Part shown: piece after piece, positions 9,331-16,683 of the stretch
Layout: the number at the start of each line of letters is the position of its first letter
Position numbering within the stretch: the first letter of the stretch is position 1
DNA from: Candidatus Azambacteria bacterium RIFCSPLOWO2_01_FULL_46_26
GTDB taxonomy: Bacteria; Patescibacteriota; Minisyncoccia; UBA9936
Assembly (NCBI GenBank): GCA_001774105.1
Contig: MEYT01000012.1
Span: 1 to 32,838 of the forward strand
Reading direction: 5' to 3'
Length of the DNA: 32,838 nucleotides
The notes under the pieces: generated by a model
The model's input: the letters and a program-made list of their open reading frames with translations, nothing else
Told to the model about the DNA's origin: nothing
Database searches by the model: none
Program-made: the position numbers and the translations under genes

Positions 9331-10323
9331 TTAATAACTTGTCGTCGGAGTCAAGTGGTGCGGTCCGCACAATCCGCCGGCCAAAGACCAGATTGCGTAA
9401 TCAAGCCGGAGCATATTGATCTTTTCGTCTCTTATCTTATTTATTTCCTCCATCAACTTTAACATCGCCGTCACCGTTTGAGCGCGAATCTCGATCTCTT
9501 CGTTGCTGCCCAGTTGAATAATCTTCCGATTCCGGATTTTCTCTTCAAGGGAATCCGCGTACTTTAAAATTCCCATTGCTTTAAGCGCGAGCGGAAGCCG
9601 ATAATCGGCCGGCGGGCCAAGCTCGTCGGCGTCTTTGATAAGACACAGTTTTCCGCCGGAACTTAAAGCCCTGCCCTGATAAATCATTGCGCAAAGCCGG
9701 GCTTTCTTGTTAAAGCGCAAAATCTTTCCGCTGCCGGAATGATACGACGAATCCCAATACCCTAAAAAATCCGTAAACAGCCGTTCAATGATTCCGATAT
9801 CCATCACGCTTCGGGAAAAAGCCCTGAAATCGGCTTTTTTGAATAAATTCAAAAAATCGCCGTCATACCTTTCAAGCAAAACATTGCCGAGCTGCCGTAA
9901 AATTTCCAAACGCTCTTTCAATAGCGGAATGGGATTTGTGCCGCGAAAAATGTATTCCAATTCCGCCCGGTCAAGCAATCTCAAATATCTGGCGTTCAGA
10001 ACTGGAATTCCTTCTTCAATTGCCCGCACAAAAGAGGCGCCCAGCGCCAAAGAACCCTGAAATTTCCGGCCTTTCCAGTCAATTTCAAACTTTGAATGGG
10101 GCGGCTTAAAATTGGTGAAAGCAAAATTGACGGAAGTCACCACGCCGACAAATTGAACAAATTTTTCGTCGTCAATCGCCGGCAAAACGTCGGGGAAGCG
10201 CCAGTCGGGAACGGTCAGCGGTAATTTCGCCACCCCCCCGGCGATTCTTTTCAGCGCGGCTTCGTCAATAAAGACAAATTCCGGATTGGAGTAAATGCAC
10301 ATAAAACCTTCCAAAGGCCTCAT
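9331..10323 (-). CDS. Queuosine salvage protein family (Q_salvage/DUF2419, QNG1-like queuosine-5'-phosphate N-glycosylase)
   Basis: Motifs recalled from the family: 'VVTSVNFAFTN', 'WKGRKFQGSLALGASFVRAIEEGIPVLNARYL', 'YIFRGTNPIPLLKERLEILRQLGNVLLERYDGDF', 'FNKKARLCAMIYQ', 'DADELGPPADYRLPLALKAMGILKYADSLEEKI', 'GSNEEIEIRAQTVTAMLKLMEEIN', 'LDYAIWSL...PHH'. SD GGAGG 7 nt upstream of ATG at 10323. Confidence 0.8.
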   Translation of the reverse strand: MRPLEGFMCIYSNPEFVFIDEAALKRIAGGVAKLPLTVPDWRFPDVLPAIDDEKFVQFVGVVTSVNFAFTNFKPPHSKFEIDWKGRKFQGSLALGASFVRAIEEGIPVLNARYLRLLDRAELEYIFRGTNPIPLLKERLEILRQLGNVLLERYDGDFLNLFKKADFRAFSRSVMDIGIIERLFTDFLGYWDSSYHSGSGKILRFNKKARLCAMIYQGRALSSGGKLCLIKDADELGPPADYRLPLALKAMGILKYADSLEEKIRNRKIIQLGSNEEIEIRAQTVTAMLKLMEEINKIRDEKINMLRLDYAIWSLAGGLCGPHHLTPTTSY

Positions 10324-10367
10324 TCCTCATCCTCCGTATAATTTTTAATGAAACTCAAAGAAAAATA

Positions 10368-10390
10368 TCACAATATCAAGCTCTTGTCAA
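10368..10390 (-). promoter_or_regulatory. Minus-strand promoter for the Q_salvage gene
   Basis: TTGACA (complement of 10385-10390), N17, TATTTT preceded by TGA (extended -10). Confidence 0.6.
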
Positions 10391-10412
10391 ATTTAACCCA
10401 ATATTGTACACT
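10384..10412 (+). promoter_or_regulatory. Promoter for rel
   Basis: TTGTCA (10384-10389)-N17-TACACT (10407-10412), 9 nt before ATG at 10422. Confidence 0.75.
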
Positions 10413-10421
10413 ATAACCGCC

Positions 10422-12140
10422 ATGACCATTGAATCTCTGATTCAGAATCTCAAAAATAAAGACGTCAAACAGGCCGATTTGGATTTAATCAACCGGGCTT
10501 ATCTTACCGCGGAGCAGGCGCACCGCGGTCAAAAAAGATTTTCCGGAGAGGATTATATCATCCATCCCTTAAAAACGGCCGATTTTTTGACCCGGCTTAA
10601 TTTTATCGACGCTCCGACGATTGCCGCAGCACTGTTGCACGATACGGTTGAAGATACCGGCCTTCCGCTTGAAAAAATCGAAAAGGATTTCGGCCCCGAA
10701 GTCGCGTTTTTAATCAACGGAATCACAAAACTCGGCAAAATCAAATATCAAGGCGTTGAACGGCGCGTGGAAAATCTGAGAAAAATGTTTTTGGCGATGG
10801 CCGAAGACATCAGGGTGATCCTGATTAAACTTGCCGACCGCCATCACAACATGCAAACCCTGGATTTTGTCCGGAAAGAAAAACAGAAAAGAATCGCCCT
10901 TGAAACATTGGAAATTTACACGCCGATCGCCTATCGGCTCGGAATGGGCGAACTGAAAGGACAGCTTGAAGACCTTGCTTTTCCCTACGCCTATCCGGAC
11001 GAACATCGCTGGCTGATGACTAACATCAAGGAAAAATACCAGCAGCGTCAGGAGTATTTAAAGAAAGTGGTTCCGATGCTGGAACGGGAACTGAAAAAAG
11101 AAAACATAAACGCCGAGGGAATAAATCTGAGGGCGAAACATTATTACAGTTTATATCAAAAACTCCTGAGGCACGAAATGAATCTTGAAAAAATTTACGA
11201 CCTTGCCGCGCTTAGAATAGTTGTTTCAAACATTGACCAGTGCTACGGCGCGCTCGGAGTCGTTCATAAACTCTGGCGTCCGTTGCCGGACAAAATCAAG
11301 GACTACATCGCCCTGCCCAAACCAAACGGTTATCAAAGCATTCACACGACTGTTTTTTGTCTGGACGACAAAATCACCGAATTTCAGATACGGACGAAAC
11401 AAATGCATGAAATCGCCGAGAACGGCATTGCCGCGCACTGGGCCTACTCCGAAGCCGGCAAACCGGACGAAGGAGCGCGGCTTGACGAAAAAAAATTCGG
11501 CTGGGTCCAGCAACTGAGGGAATGGCAGGCCGAAGTCAGCGGAACCGAAGAGTTTCTTGAATCGCTGAAAATAGATTTTTTCAAAAACCGGATTTTCGTC
11601 CTGACCCCGAAAGGCGACGTCATTGACCTGCCGCAGGACGCGACGCCGGTTGACTTCGCTTACCATATTCACTCGGAAATCGGCGAGCAATGCGCCGGCG
11701 CCAAAGTAAACGGAAAAATAGTCCCTCTCAATACTCCCCTGCAAAACAGCGACATTGTCGAAATTCTCATTCAAAAAAACAAAAAACCATCCGAAGGATG
11801 GCTTGATTTCATCAAAACAACTTACGCCAAGAACAAAGTTAAAAAACATTTCCAGAAAAAATTGCATTCTTTCGCCGATCGAACGGTAAAAAACCAGACG
11901 CCCCAAAAAGCTGAAATCAGAATCGTGAGCAGCGACCGCGTCGGCCTTTTGAAAGACATTTCTTCTATATTAAGTTCTCAAAACATCAACATCATAACGC
12001 TGAACACCGACAGCACCGACAATCCGTACCCCGACATCTTCATCACAATCAGCGCCAAGGACAAGCTGAACATCAACCGCCTGGTGCTGAAACTCAAAGA
12101 AGTGAAAGGAGTCGCCGAGGTGGGCTGCAAACTGCTTTAA
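10422..12140 (+). CDS. rel: Bifunctional (p)ppGpp synthetase/hydrolase, RelA/SpoT family
   Basis: HD domain 'HRGQKRFSGEDYIIHPLKTA..LLHDTVEDT', synthetase 'YDLAALRIVV..CYGALGVVHKLWRPLPDKIKDYIALPKPNGYQSIHTTV', TGS 'FVLTPKGDVIDLPQDATPVDFAYHIHSEIG', C-terminal ACT. The ORF-track start (10404) lies inside the promoter; ATG 10422 preferred. Confidence 0.96.
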   Translation: MTIESLIQNLKNKDVKQADLDLINRAYLTAEQAHRGQKRFSGEDYIIHPLKTADFLTRLNFIDAPTIAAALLHDTVEDTGLPLEKIEKDFGPEVAFLINGITKLGKIKYQGVERRVENLRKMFLAMAEDIRVILIKLADRHHNMQTLDFVRKEKQKRIALETLEIYTPIAYRLGMGELKGQLEDLAFPYAYPDEHRWLMTNIKEKYQQRQEYLKKVVPMLERELKKENINAEGINLRAKHYYSLYQKLLRHEMNLEKIYDLAALRIVVSNIDQCYGALGVVHKLWRPLPDKIKDYIALPKPNGYQSIHTTVFCLDDKITEFQIRTKQMHEIAENGIAAHWAYSEAGKPDEGARLDEKKFGWVQQLREWQAEVSGTEEFLESLKIDFFKNRIFVLTPKGDVIDLPQDATPVDFAYHIHSEIGEQCAGAKVNGKIVPLNTPLQNSDIVEILIQKNKKPSEGWLDFIKTTYAKNKVKKHFQKKLHSFADRTVKNQTPQKAEIRIVSSDRVGLLKDISSILSSQNINIITLNTDSTDNPYPDIFITISAKDKLNINRLVLKLKEVKGVAEVGCKLL

Positions 12141-12161
12141 AGATCATCTCTAAAAATCTTT

Positions 12162-13067
12162 TTACGCCTCCATTATTTTATCAATGATGCCGTTCAGCTC
12201 GTCCTGGGAATAAAATCCGATGATGATTTTTCCCTTTTCGCCGCGTTTGTTGATGTTCACTTTAGTACCTAAAATTTCTTCCAAACGGCTTTCAAGCGCC
12301 CGCACTTCCGGGTCTTTCGGCCGGCCGTGAGGGCTTCCGGAGCGAACGGAAGCGAGCTGGCGGGATAACTCTTCGCTCTGACGAACCGACAAATTATTTT
12401 TGAGGATCTCGTCCAAAAAAGCAACCTGCTTTTGAGAATTTTCAACCGCCAGAATAGCCCGAGCGTGGCCTTCGGAAATTTTCGCCTCCCTTAAGGCCTT
12501 TTGAATTTCTATCGGAAGTCCCAGCAACCGCACAAGGTTGGCAATCGCTTCACGGCTTTTGCCGATTTTGTCGGCGACTTCTTTCTGAGAAAAACCGAAT
12601 TCCTTCATCAAACGCTGAAAAGCCAGTGCTTTTTCTATCGGATTCAAATCCCGTCGCTGAATGTTTTCAATCAAAGCCAGTTCGAGTTTCTGGCGCTCGC
12701 CGGCCGAAGTCCTGACAATAACCGGCACCTGCTTCAGCCCGGCCAGTTTGGCGGCGCGCAGGCGCCGCTCTCCGGCGATCAGCTGATATTCAACCCTCAT
12801 TCCAATAGGCGATTCGGTTTCGATTTTCGCCGCGACCAGCGGCTGAAGTATGCCGTATTCGCGGATTGAATTGGCCAATTCGGCCAAACCCTCGCCGTCG
12901 AAATCGGATCTCGGCTGCTGAGGATTCGCCTTAATTTTTTCAATTTCAATGCTGAAAACGGATTCCTTCACTTTCTCCGATTCCACGGTTTTTTTAAATT
13001 TTTCCAATTCGGTTTCCCTGGGAGGAATCAGCGAAGCCAATCCCCTGCCTAAAGTCGGTTTGGTCAT
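12162..13067 (-). CDS. parB: Chromosome partitioning protein ParB
   Basis: 'GRGLASLIP', 'IKANPQQPRSDFDGEGLAELANSIREYGILQPLV', 'YQLIAGERRLRAAKLAG', HTH 'SQKEVADKIGKSREAIANLVRLL'. Confidence 0.96.
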   Translation of the reverse strand: MTKPTLGRGLASLIPPRETELEKFKKTVESEKVKESVFSIEIEKIKANPQQPRSDFDGEGLAELANSIREYGILQPLVAAKIETESPIGMRVEYQLIAGERRLRAAKLAGLKQVPVIVRTSAGERQKLELALIENIQRRDLNPIEKALAFQRLMKEFGFSQKEVADKIGKSREAIANLVRLLGLPIEIQKALREAKISEGHARAILAVENSQKQVAFLDEILKNNLSVRQSEELSRQLASVRSGSPHGRPKDPEVRALESRLEEILGTKVNINKRGEKGKIIIGFYSQDELNGIIDKIMEA

Positions 13068-13071
13068 ATTG

Positions 13072-13105
13072 TTGCGAATTTACGAATTATTGCGAATATA
13101 CGAAT
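13072..13105. repeat. 16-bp direct repeat upstream of parB
   Basis: TTGCGAATTTACGAAT (13072-13087) and TTGCGAATATACGAAT (13090-13105), 15/16 identical, 2-bp spacer. Confidence 0.85.
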
Positions 13106-13890
13106 CAAAATGAAGCGTGCTTAATTTTTTCTTCAAATTTAATTAATTCCTCGGCAAACTGTCTGTAGGCCTTGGCGCCCCTGGAAGACGGCTGATATTG
13201 AAAGATCGTCTGGCCGTGGCTCGGAGCTTCGGCGAGTTCGATGTTCCTCGGAATTATCGCGTTAAACACGTAATAAGGGAAATTACGGCCGACTTCTTTT
13301 GCCACCTCGCGGCACAATTTATTGCGCTTGTCAAACATCGTCAAAAGCGCGCCCATGACTTTCAAATCAACTCCCAAATTTTCCCTGACCAATTCAACGG
13401 TTTTTAATAACTGGCTTAAGCCCTCCAAGGCGTAATATTCGCACTGAACCGGAATTATAACCTCATCGGCCGCGACCAATCCGTTAATCGTCAAAAGACC
13501 CAGACTCGGAGGAGAATCAATTAAAATGTAATCGTAATTGCCGCGGATCCTTTGCAAAAATTCTCTCAAACGGTATTCGCGGCCAGAAACGTTTACCAGC
13601 TCAACGGCCGCGCCCGCCAAATCCGGCGAAGCGGGCATAATTTCGCAGCCAAAGAGCGGGGTTTTTTTAATTATTTCTTCCGGCTGGCAACCGCCGATCA
13701 AGCCGTGGTAAACGCTTCGCTCCAGACGGTGCGGGTTCAAACCGAACCCCGAAGTCGCGTTCGCCTGAGGGTCAAGGTCAAGCAAAAGCACGTATTTTCC
13801 CAGGGCCGCCAAAAATGCCGCCAGATTGACGGCCGTGGTTGACTTACCGACCCCGCCTTTTTGATTGCACAAAGAAATAACTTTAGCCAT
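13105..13890 (-). CDS. parA: Chromosome partitioning ATPase ParA/Soj
   Basis: Deviant Walker A 'NQKGGVGKSTTAVNLAAFLA', 'LLDLDPQANATSGFG', 'YDYILIDSPPSLGLLTIN'. Confidence 0.97.
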   Translation of the reverse strand: MAKVISLCNQKGGVGKSTTAVNLAAFLAALGKYVLLLDLDPQANATSGFGLNPHRLERSVYHGLIGGCQPEEIIKKTPLFGCEIMPASPDLAGAAVELVNVSGREYRLREFLQRIRGNYDYILIDSPPSLGLLTINGLVAADEVIIPVQCEYYALEGLSQLLKTVELVRENLGVDLKVMGALLTMFDKRNKLCREVAKEVGRNFPYYVFNAIIPRNIELAEAPSHGQTIFQYQPSSRGAKAYRQFAEELIKFEEKIKHASF

Positions 13891-13899
13891 TGCATTTTC

Positions 13900-13928
13900 A
13901 ACCTATCATCTTTTTTAAAAATTGACAA
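13900..13928 (-). promoter_or_regulatory. Promoter for parA
   Basis: TTGTCA (complement of 13923-13928)-N17-TAGGTT (complement of 13900-13905), 9 nt before the ATG. Confidence 0.55.
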
Positions 13929-13950
13929 GACGAAATCAAGAATGTAAAAT
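13922..13950 (+). promoter_or_regulatory. Promoter for tRNA-Leu
   Basis: TTGACA (13922-13927)-N17-TAAAAT (13945-13950); predicted start about 8 nt before the mature tRNA 5' end. Confidence 0.85.
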
Positions 13951-13964
13951 GTGAAAACAAACGC

Positions 13965-14051
13965 GCCGCGGTGGCGGAATTGGCAGACGCACAGGACTCA
14001 AAATCCTGCGAGGGCAACCTCATGAGAGTTCAAGTCTCTCCCGCGGCACCA
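13965..14051 (+). tRNA. tRNA-Leu (anticodon CAA), CCA encoded
   Basis: Acceptor GCCGCGG/CCGCGGC + A + CCA, anticodon arm CAGGA-CTCAAAA-TCCTG, long variable arm, T-arm GAGAGTTCAAGTCTCTC; 87 nt. Confidence 0.97.
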
Positions 14052-14085
14052 TTAAAAAAGCTCCGAAAATCGGAGCTTTTTTAAT
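14051..14085 (+). terminator. Symmetric terminator shared by tRNA-Leu (+) and obg (-)
   Basis: ATTAAAAAAGCTCCGA-aaa-TCGGAGCTTTTTTAAT. Confidence 0.88.
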
Positions 14086-14092
14086 GGTAAGA

Positions 14093-15103
14093 TTATTTTT
14101 TCGCTTTTATTTTATTTAAAATACTTTTTACTTTTTCCAAGCTGTCCCAGTTACAAACAGAGACCGCGAAAACGTTTTTGTGAATCTTCTTTAAGGCGGT
14201 GATTTTCTTTTTTATTTCTTCCGCCGGCACCACGTCGCTTTTACTTAGAAATACATATTCGGTTTTTTCCGCCAATTCTTTGCTGTAATGTTCCAGCTCT
14301 TTTTTGATTATTCCATAATCTTTTTCGGGGTTTTCCGATTCCGCGGAAATTAAATGAAAAAGGATTTTCGTGCGCTCAACATGCCGGAGGAATTTTACGC
14401 CCAAACCCTTGCCGGCGGACGCGCCTTCAATGAGCCCCGGAATATCCGCGAGAATAAGTTCGTAATACACTCCCAGGTTCGGCTCCAAAGTCGTGAATGG
14501 ATAACTCGCGACCTTGCTTTTTGCTTTTGTGAGTTCGTTTAACAAGCTGGATTTTCCGGCATTAGGCAGGCCAATCAGTCCGATGTCGGCGATTAATTTC
14601 AATTCCAGTCTGATGTTAAAGCTTTCTCCCGGGGCGCCGAATTGAAATTGCCTCGGGCTGGTGTTTGTTGACGACCGGAATTTAAAATTTCCTTTTCCGC
14701 CGCGGCCGCCGCGCGCAACCGAAATTCTCTGGCCAATTTTTATTATTTCTTCGATTTTTCCCGTTTCAATCCTTCGGCTTTGCTCAGGATTGATGGTGAG
14801 CGAAGCCGAACCATCAAAATTATGAATTACCGTTCCGACGGGAACTTTTAAAACGAGATCGTCTCCGTCAGGGCCGTCGTTGAATTGTCTTTTCCCGTTT
14901 GCGCCGTCTTTCGCTTTGATGTCTTTTTTATACCGGAATTGCGCGAGCGCGCTTAAATCCGAAACCCCTTCAAAGTAAACGCTTCCGCCGTTGCCGCCGT
15001 CTCCTCCGACAGGCCCCAGACTCATCTTGTTTTTATTGAACGCGACCGCGCCCCTTCCGCCGTCCCCCGCCTTTATTTTGATTGTAATGTCGTCAATAAG
15101 CAT
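14093..15103 (-). CDS. obg: GTPase Obg/CgtA
   Basis: 'MLIDDITIKIKAGDGGRGAVAFNKNK', 'GPVGGDGGNGGSVYF', 'GLIGLPNAGKSSLLNELTKAKSKVASYPFTTLEPNLG', 'ADIPGLIEGASAGKGLGVKFLRHVERT'. ORF-track start (15178) is too far upstream and overlaps the ABC-F gene. Confidence 0.97.
   Translation of the reverse strand: MLIDDITIKIKAGDGGRGAVAFNKNKMSLGPVGGDGGNGGSVYFEGVSDLSALAQFRYKKDIKAKDGANGKRQFNDGPDGDDLVLKVPVGTVIHNFDGSASLTINPEQSRRIETGKIEEIIKIGQRISVARGGRGGKGNFKFRSSTNTSPRQFQFGAPGESFNIRLELKLIADIGLIGLPNAGKSSLLNELTKAKSKVASYPFTTLEPNLGVYYELILADIPGLIEGASAGKGLGVKFLRHVERTKILFHLISAESENPEKDYGIIKKELEHYSKELAEKTEYVFLSKSDVVPAEEIKKKITALKKIHKNVFAVSVCNWDSLEKVKSILNKIKAKK
14773..14810. repeat. Palindromic element inside obg
   Basis: TTCGGCTTTGCTCA (14773-14786) / TGAGCGAAGCCGAA (14797-14810): 14-bp arms with one G-U type mismatch, 10-nt loop. 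Confidence 0.85.
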
Positions 15104-15107
15104 AATT

Positions 15108-16616
15108 TTATAGTTTCTCCAAATCAAGGACTTCGTCAATGCGGATTTTACGCACGAATTCAGGCACGTGGCTGACAAGGATCATCGCGCCCTGATACTT
15201 GTCCAGCGCCTCGGCGATAATCGGAATATGGCGAAAATTAATATGATTGGTCGGCTCGTCTAAAATAAGAAGTCCGGAATTTTGAAGCGCGAGCCGAGCA
15301 AAAGCAACCAGCCCTTTTTGTCCTTCCGACAAATTCCCGATTTTTGCGTGAATAATGTCTCCCGTAATAAGAAATCCGGCGGCAACTGACCGCATTTTTT
15401 GTTCATCGCGCTTTTCCATCACGGAAAAAAGAGAATCATACACGGTGTCGTCAAAATTGAGTGTTGAAAAATCTTGGCGGTAATAACCAACCTTTATTCC
15501 TGGAAGCACGGTTGCGCCCGGCGCCTTGCCTTCCGCTATTGATTCAAGCAGCGTGCTTTTGCCTATGCCGTTGGGGCCGGAAAGCAAGAGGTGCTGATTT
15601 TTCTTCAGAGAAATATTTACCTTCCGCGCCGCAGGTGTGTGATTTTTTACCGTGATGAATGAGGTGATGCGCGCAATTTCCCCAACAAGATCCTGCTGAA
15701 CGGGTATAATAAAAGGACGAATCGTTTTATCTTCCTTTCTCACGTCAACTTTCGCTTCCTCAAACCCCTCGGCTTTCGCGCGCATGCGCTTTGCCAAGAG
15801 CCGCAGCCTCCCGCCTTTGTGGGCAAAAAAGTTTGCTTTGTCCTTGTTCTCCTGGATCTTTTTCGCAAGCTGGGCATTTTTGCTGTTTTCTCTTTCTATG
15901 CGAGCGGCGATATCTTTAGCCACATCAAAATAATTCCCCGCGTATTGTTCAATCTTTTTCGTAAACACATCAAGATACAAAACGCCGTCCGTAAACGAAT
16001 TCAAGAAATCAGCGTCGTGCGAAATGACGATAACCGTTTTTGGGTACTTCTTGAGAAAATCCGTGAGATGTTCAATGCCCGCCTTGTCCAGATTGTTCGT
16101 CGGCTCGTCAAGAAGCAAAAGGTCCGGGTTCTGGATAAGCGCGGAGGCAAGAAGAAGCCGGACCTGCTGTCCGCCTGAAAATGATTTAATGATCCTCTCG
16201 TGCGGAGCCCTAAAGGACTGCGGTTTGTTACTAATCGCTTCGCTCTTAGACAAACCGGGAGCGCCAAGATGCACGACCTCAAGGACCGTATCAATCCTCG
16301 GGTCTATGTCGTACACATTCTCAGAAAAGCATCCCCGGAAGAATTCTCTCACCGTGAGATTCATCTGATCGCGGGGGATGACCTGACGCGCCGTCGCAAC
16401 GGAAAGTCCCGCGCCAATACTCAACTTCCCCGAGTCGGGCTCCGCGGCTTTAATCATTAATCCAAAGAGCGTGCTCTTGCCGGCGCCGTTTTGCCCCATA
16501 AGGGCGACTTTCATTCCCCGACGCACCGAAAAGCTCACCTCATCTAAAATAGGATTATTGTGTCCGTATTTAAAAGATACGGCATCAAATCTGACGATGA
16601 TTTCATTTTGAGACAC
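15108..16616 (-). CDS. ABC-F family ATP-binding protein (two ABC domains)
   Basis: Two Walker A motifs 'GQNGAGKSTLFG' and 'GPNGIGKSTLLE', signatures 'FSGGQQVRLLLASAL' and 'LSEGQKGLVAFARLAL', 'LLLLDEPTNNLDKAG', 'LLILDEPTNHINFRH'; no TM segments. GTG start. Confidence 0.93.
   Translation of the reverse strand: MSQNEIIVRFDAVSFKYGHNNPILDEVSFSVRRGMKVALMGQNGAGKSTLFGLMIKAAEPDSGKLSIGAGLSVATARQVIPRDQMNLTVREFFRGCFSENVYDIDPRIDTVLEVVHLGAPGLSKSEAISNKPQSFRAPHERIIKSFSGGQQVRLLLASALIQNPDLLLLDEPTNNLDKAGIEHLTDFLKKYPKTVIVISHDADFLNSFTDGVLYLDVFTKKIEQYAGNYFDVAKDIAARIERENSKNAQLAKKIQENKDKANFFAHKGGRLRLLAKRMRAKAEGFEEAKVDVRKEDKTIRPFIIPVQQDLVGEIARITSFITVKNHTPAARKVNISLKKNQHLLLSGPNGIGKSTLLESIAEGKAPGATVLPGIKVGYYRQDFSTLNFDDTVYDSLFSVMEKRDEQKMRSVAAGFLITGDIIHAKIGNLSEGQKGLVAFARLALQNSGLLILDEPTNHINFRHIPIIAEALDKYQGAMILVSHVPEFVRKIRIDEVLDLEKL
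16221..16257. repeat. Palindromic element inside the ABC-F gene
   Basis: CGGTTTGT-ta-CTAA-TCGCTTCGCTC-TTAG-ACAAACCG; 8+4 bp stem. Confidence 0.8.
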
Positions 16617-16683
16617 GCCTTAGAGCATACCTCATCTTTCCAAAAATAGGAAGCCCTGCTTCAAAATGAGATCCGTTGAGCAA

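Noticed and set aside
9358-9370. Perfect palindrome GTGCGGTCCGCAC
   Set aside because: Lies in the Q_salvage coding sequence (CGPH); short enough to be chance or coding constraint.
11226-11906. 226-aa antisense ORF within rel
   Set aside because: Shadow ORF opposite the RelA/SpoT catalytic region.
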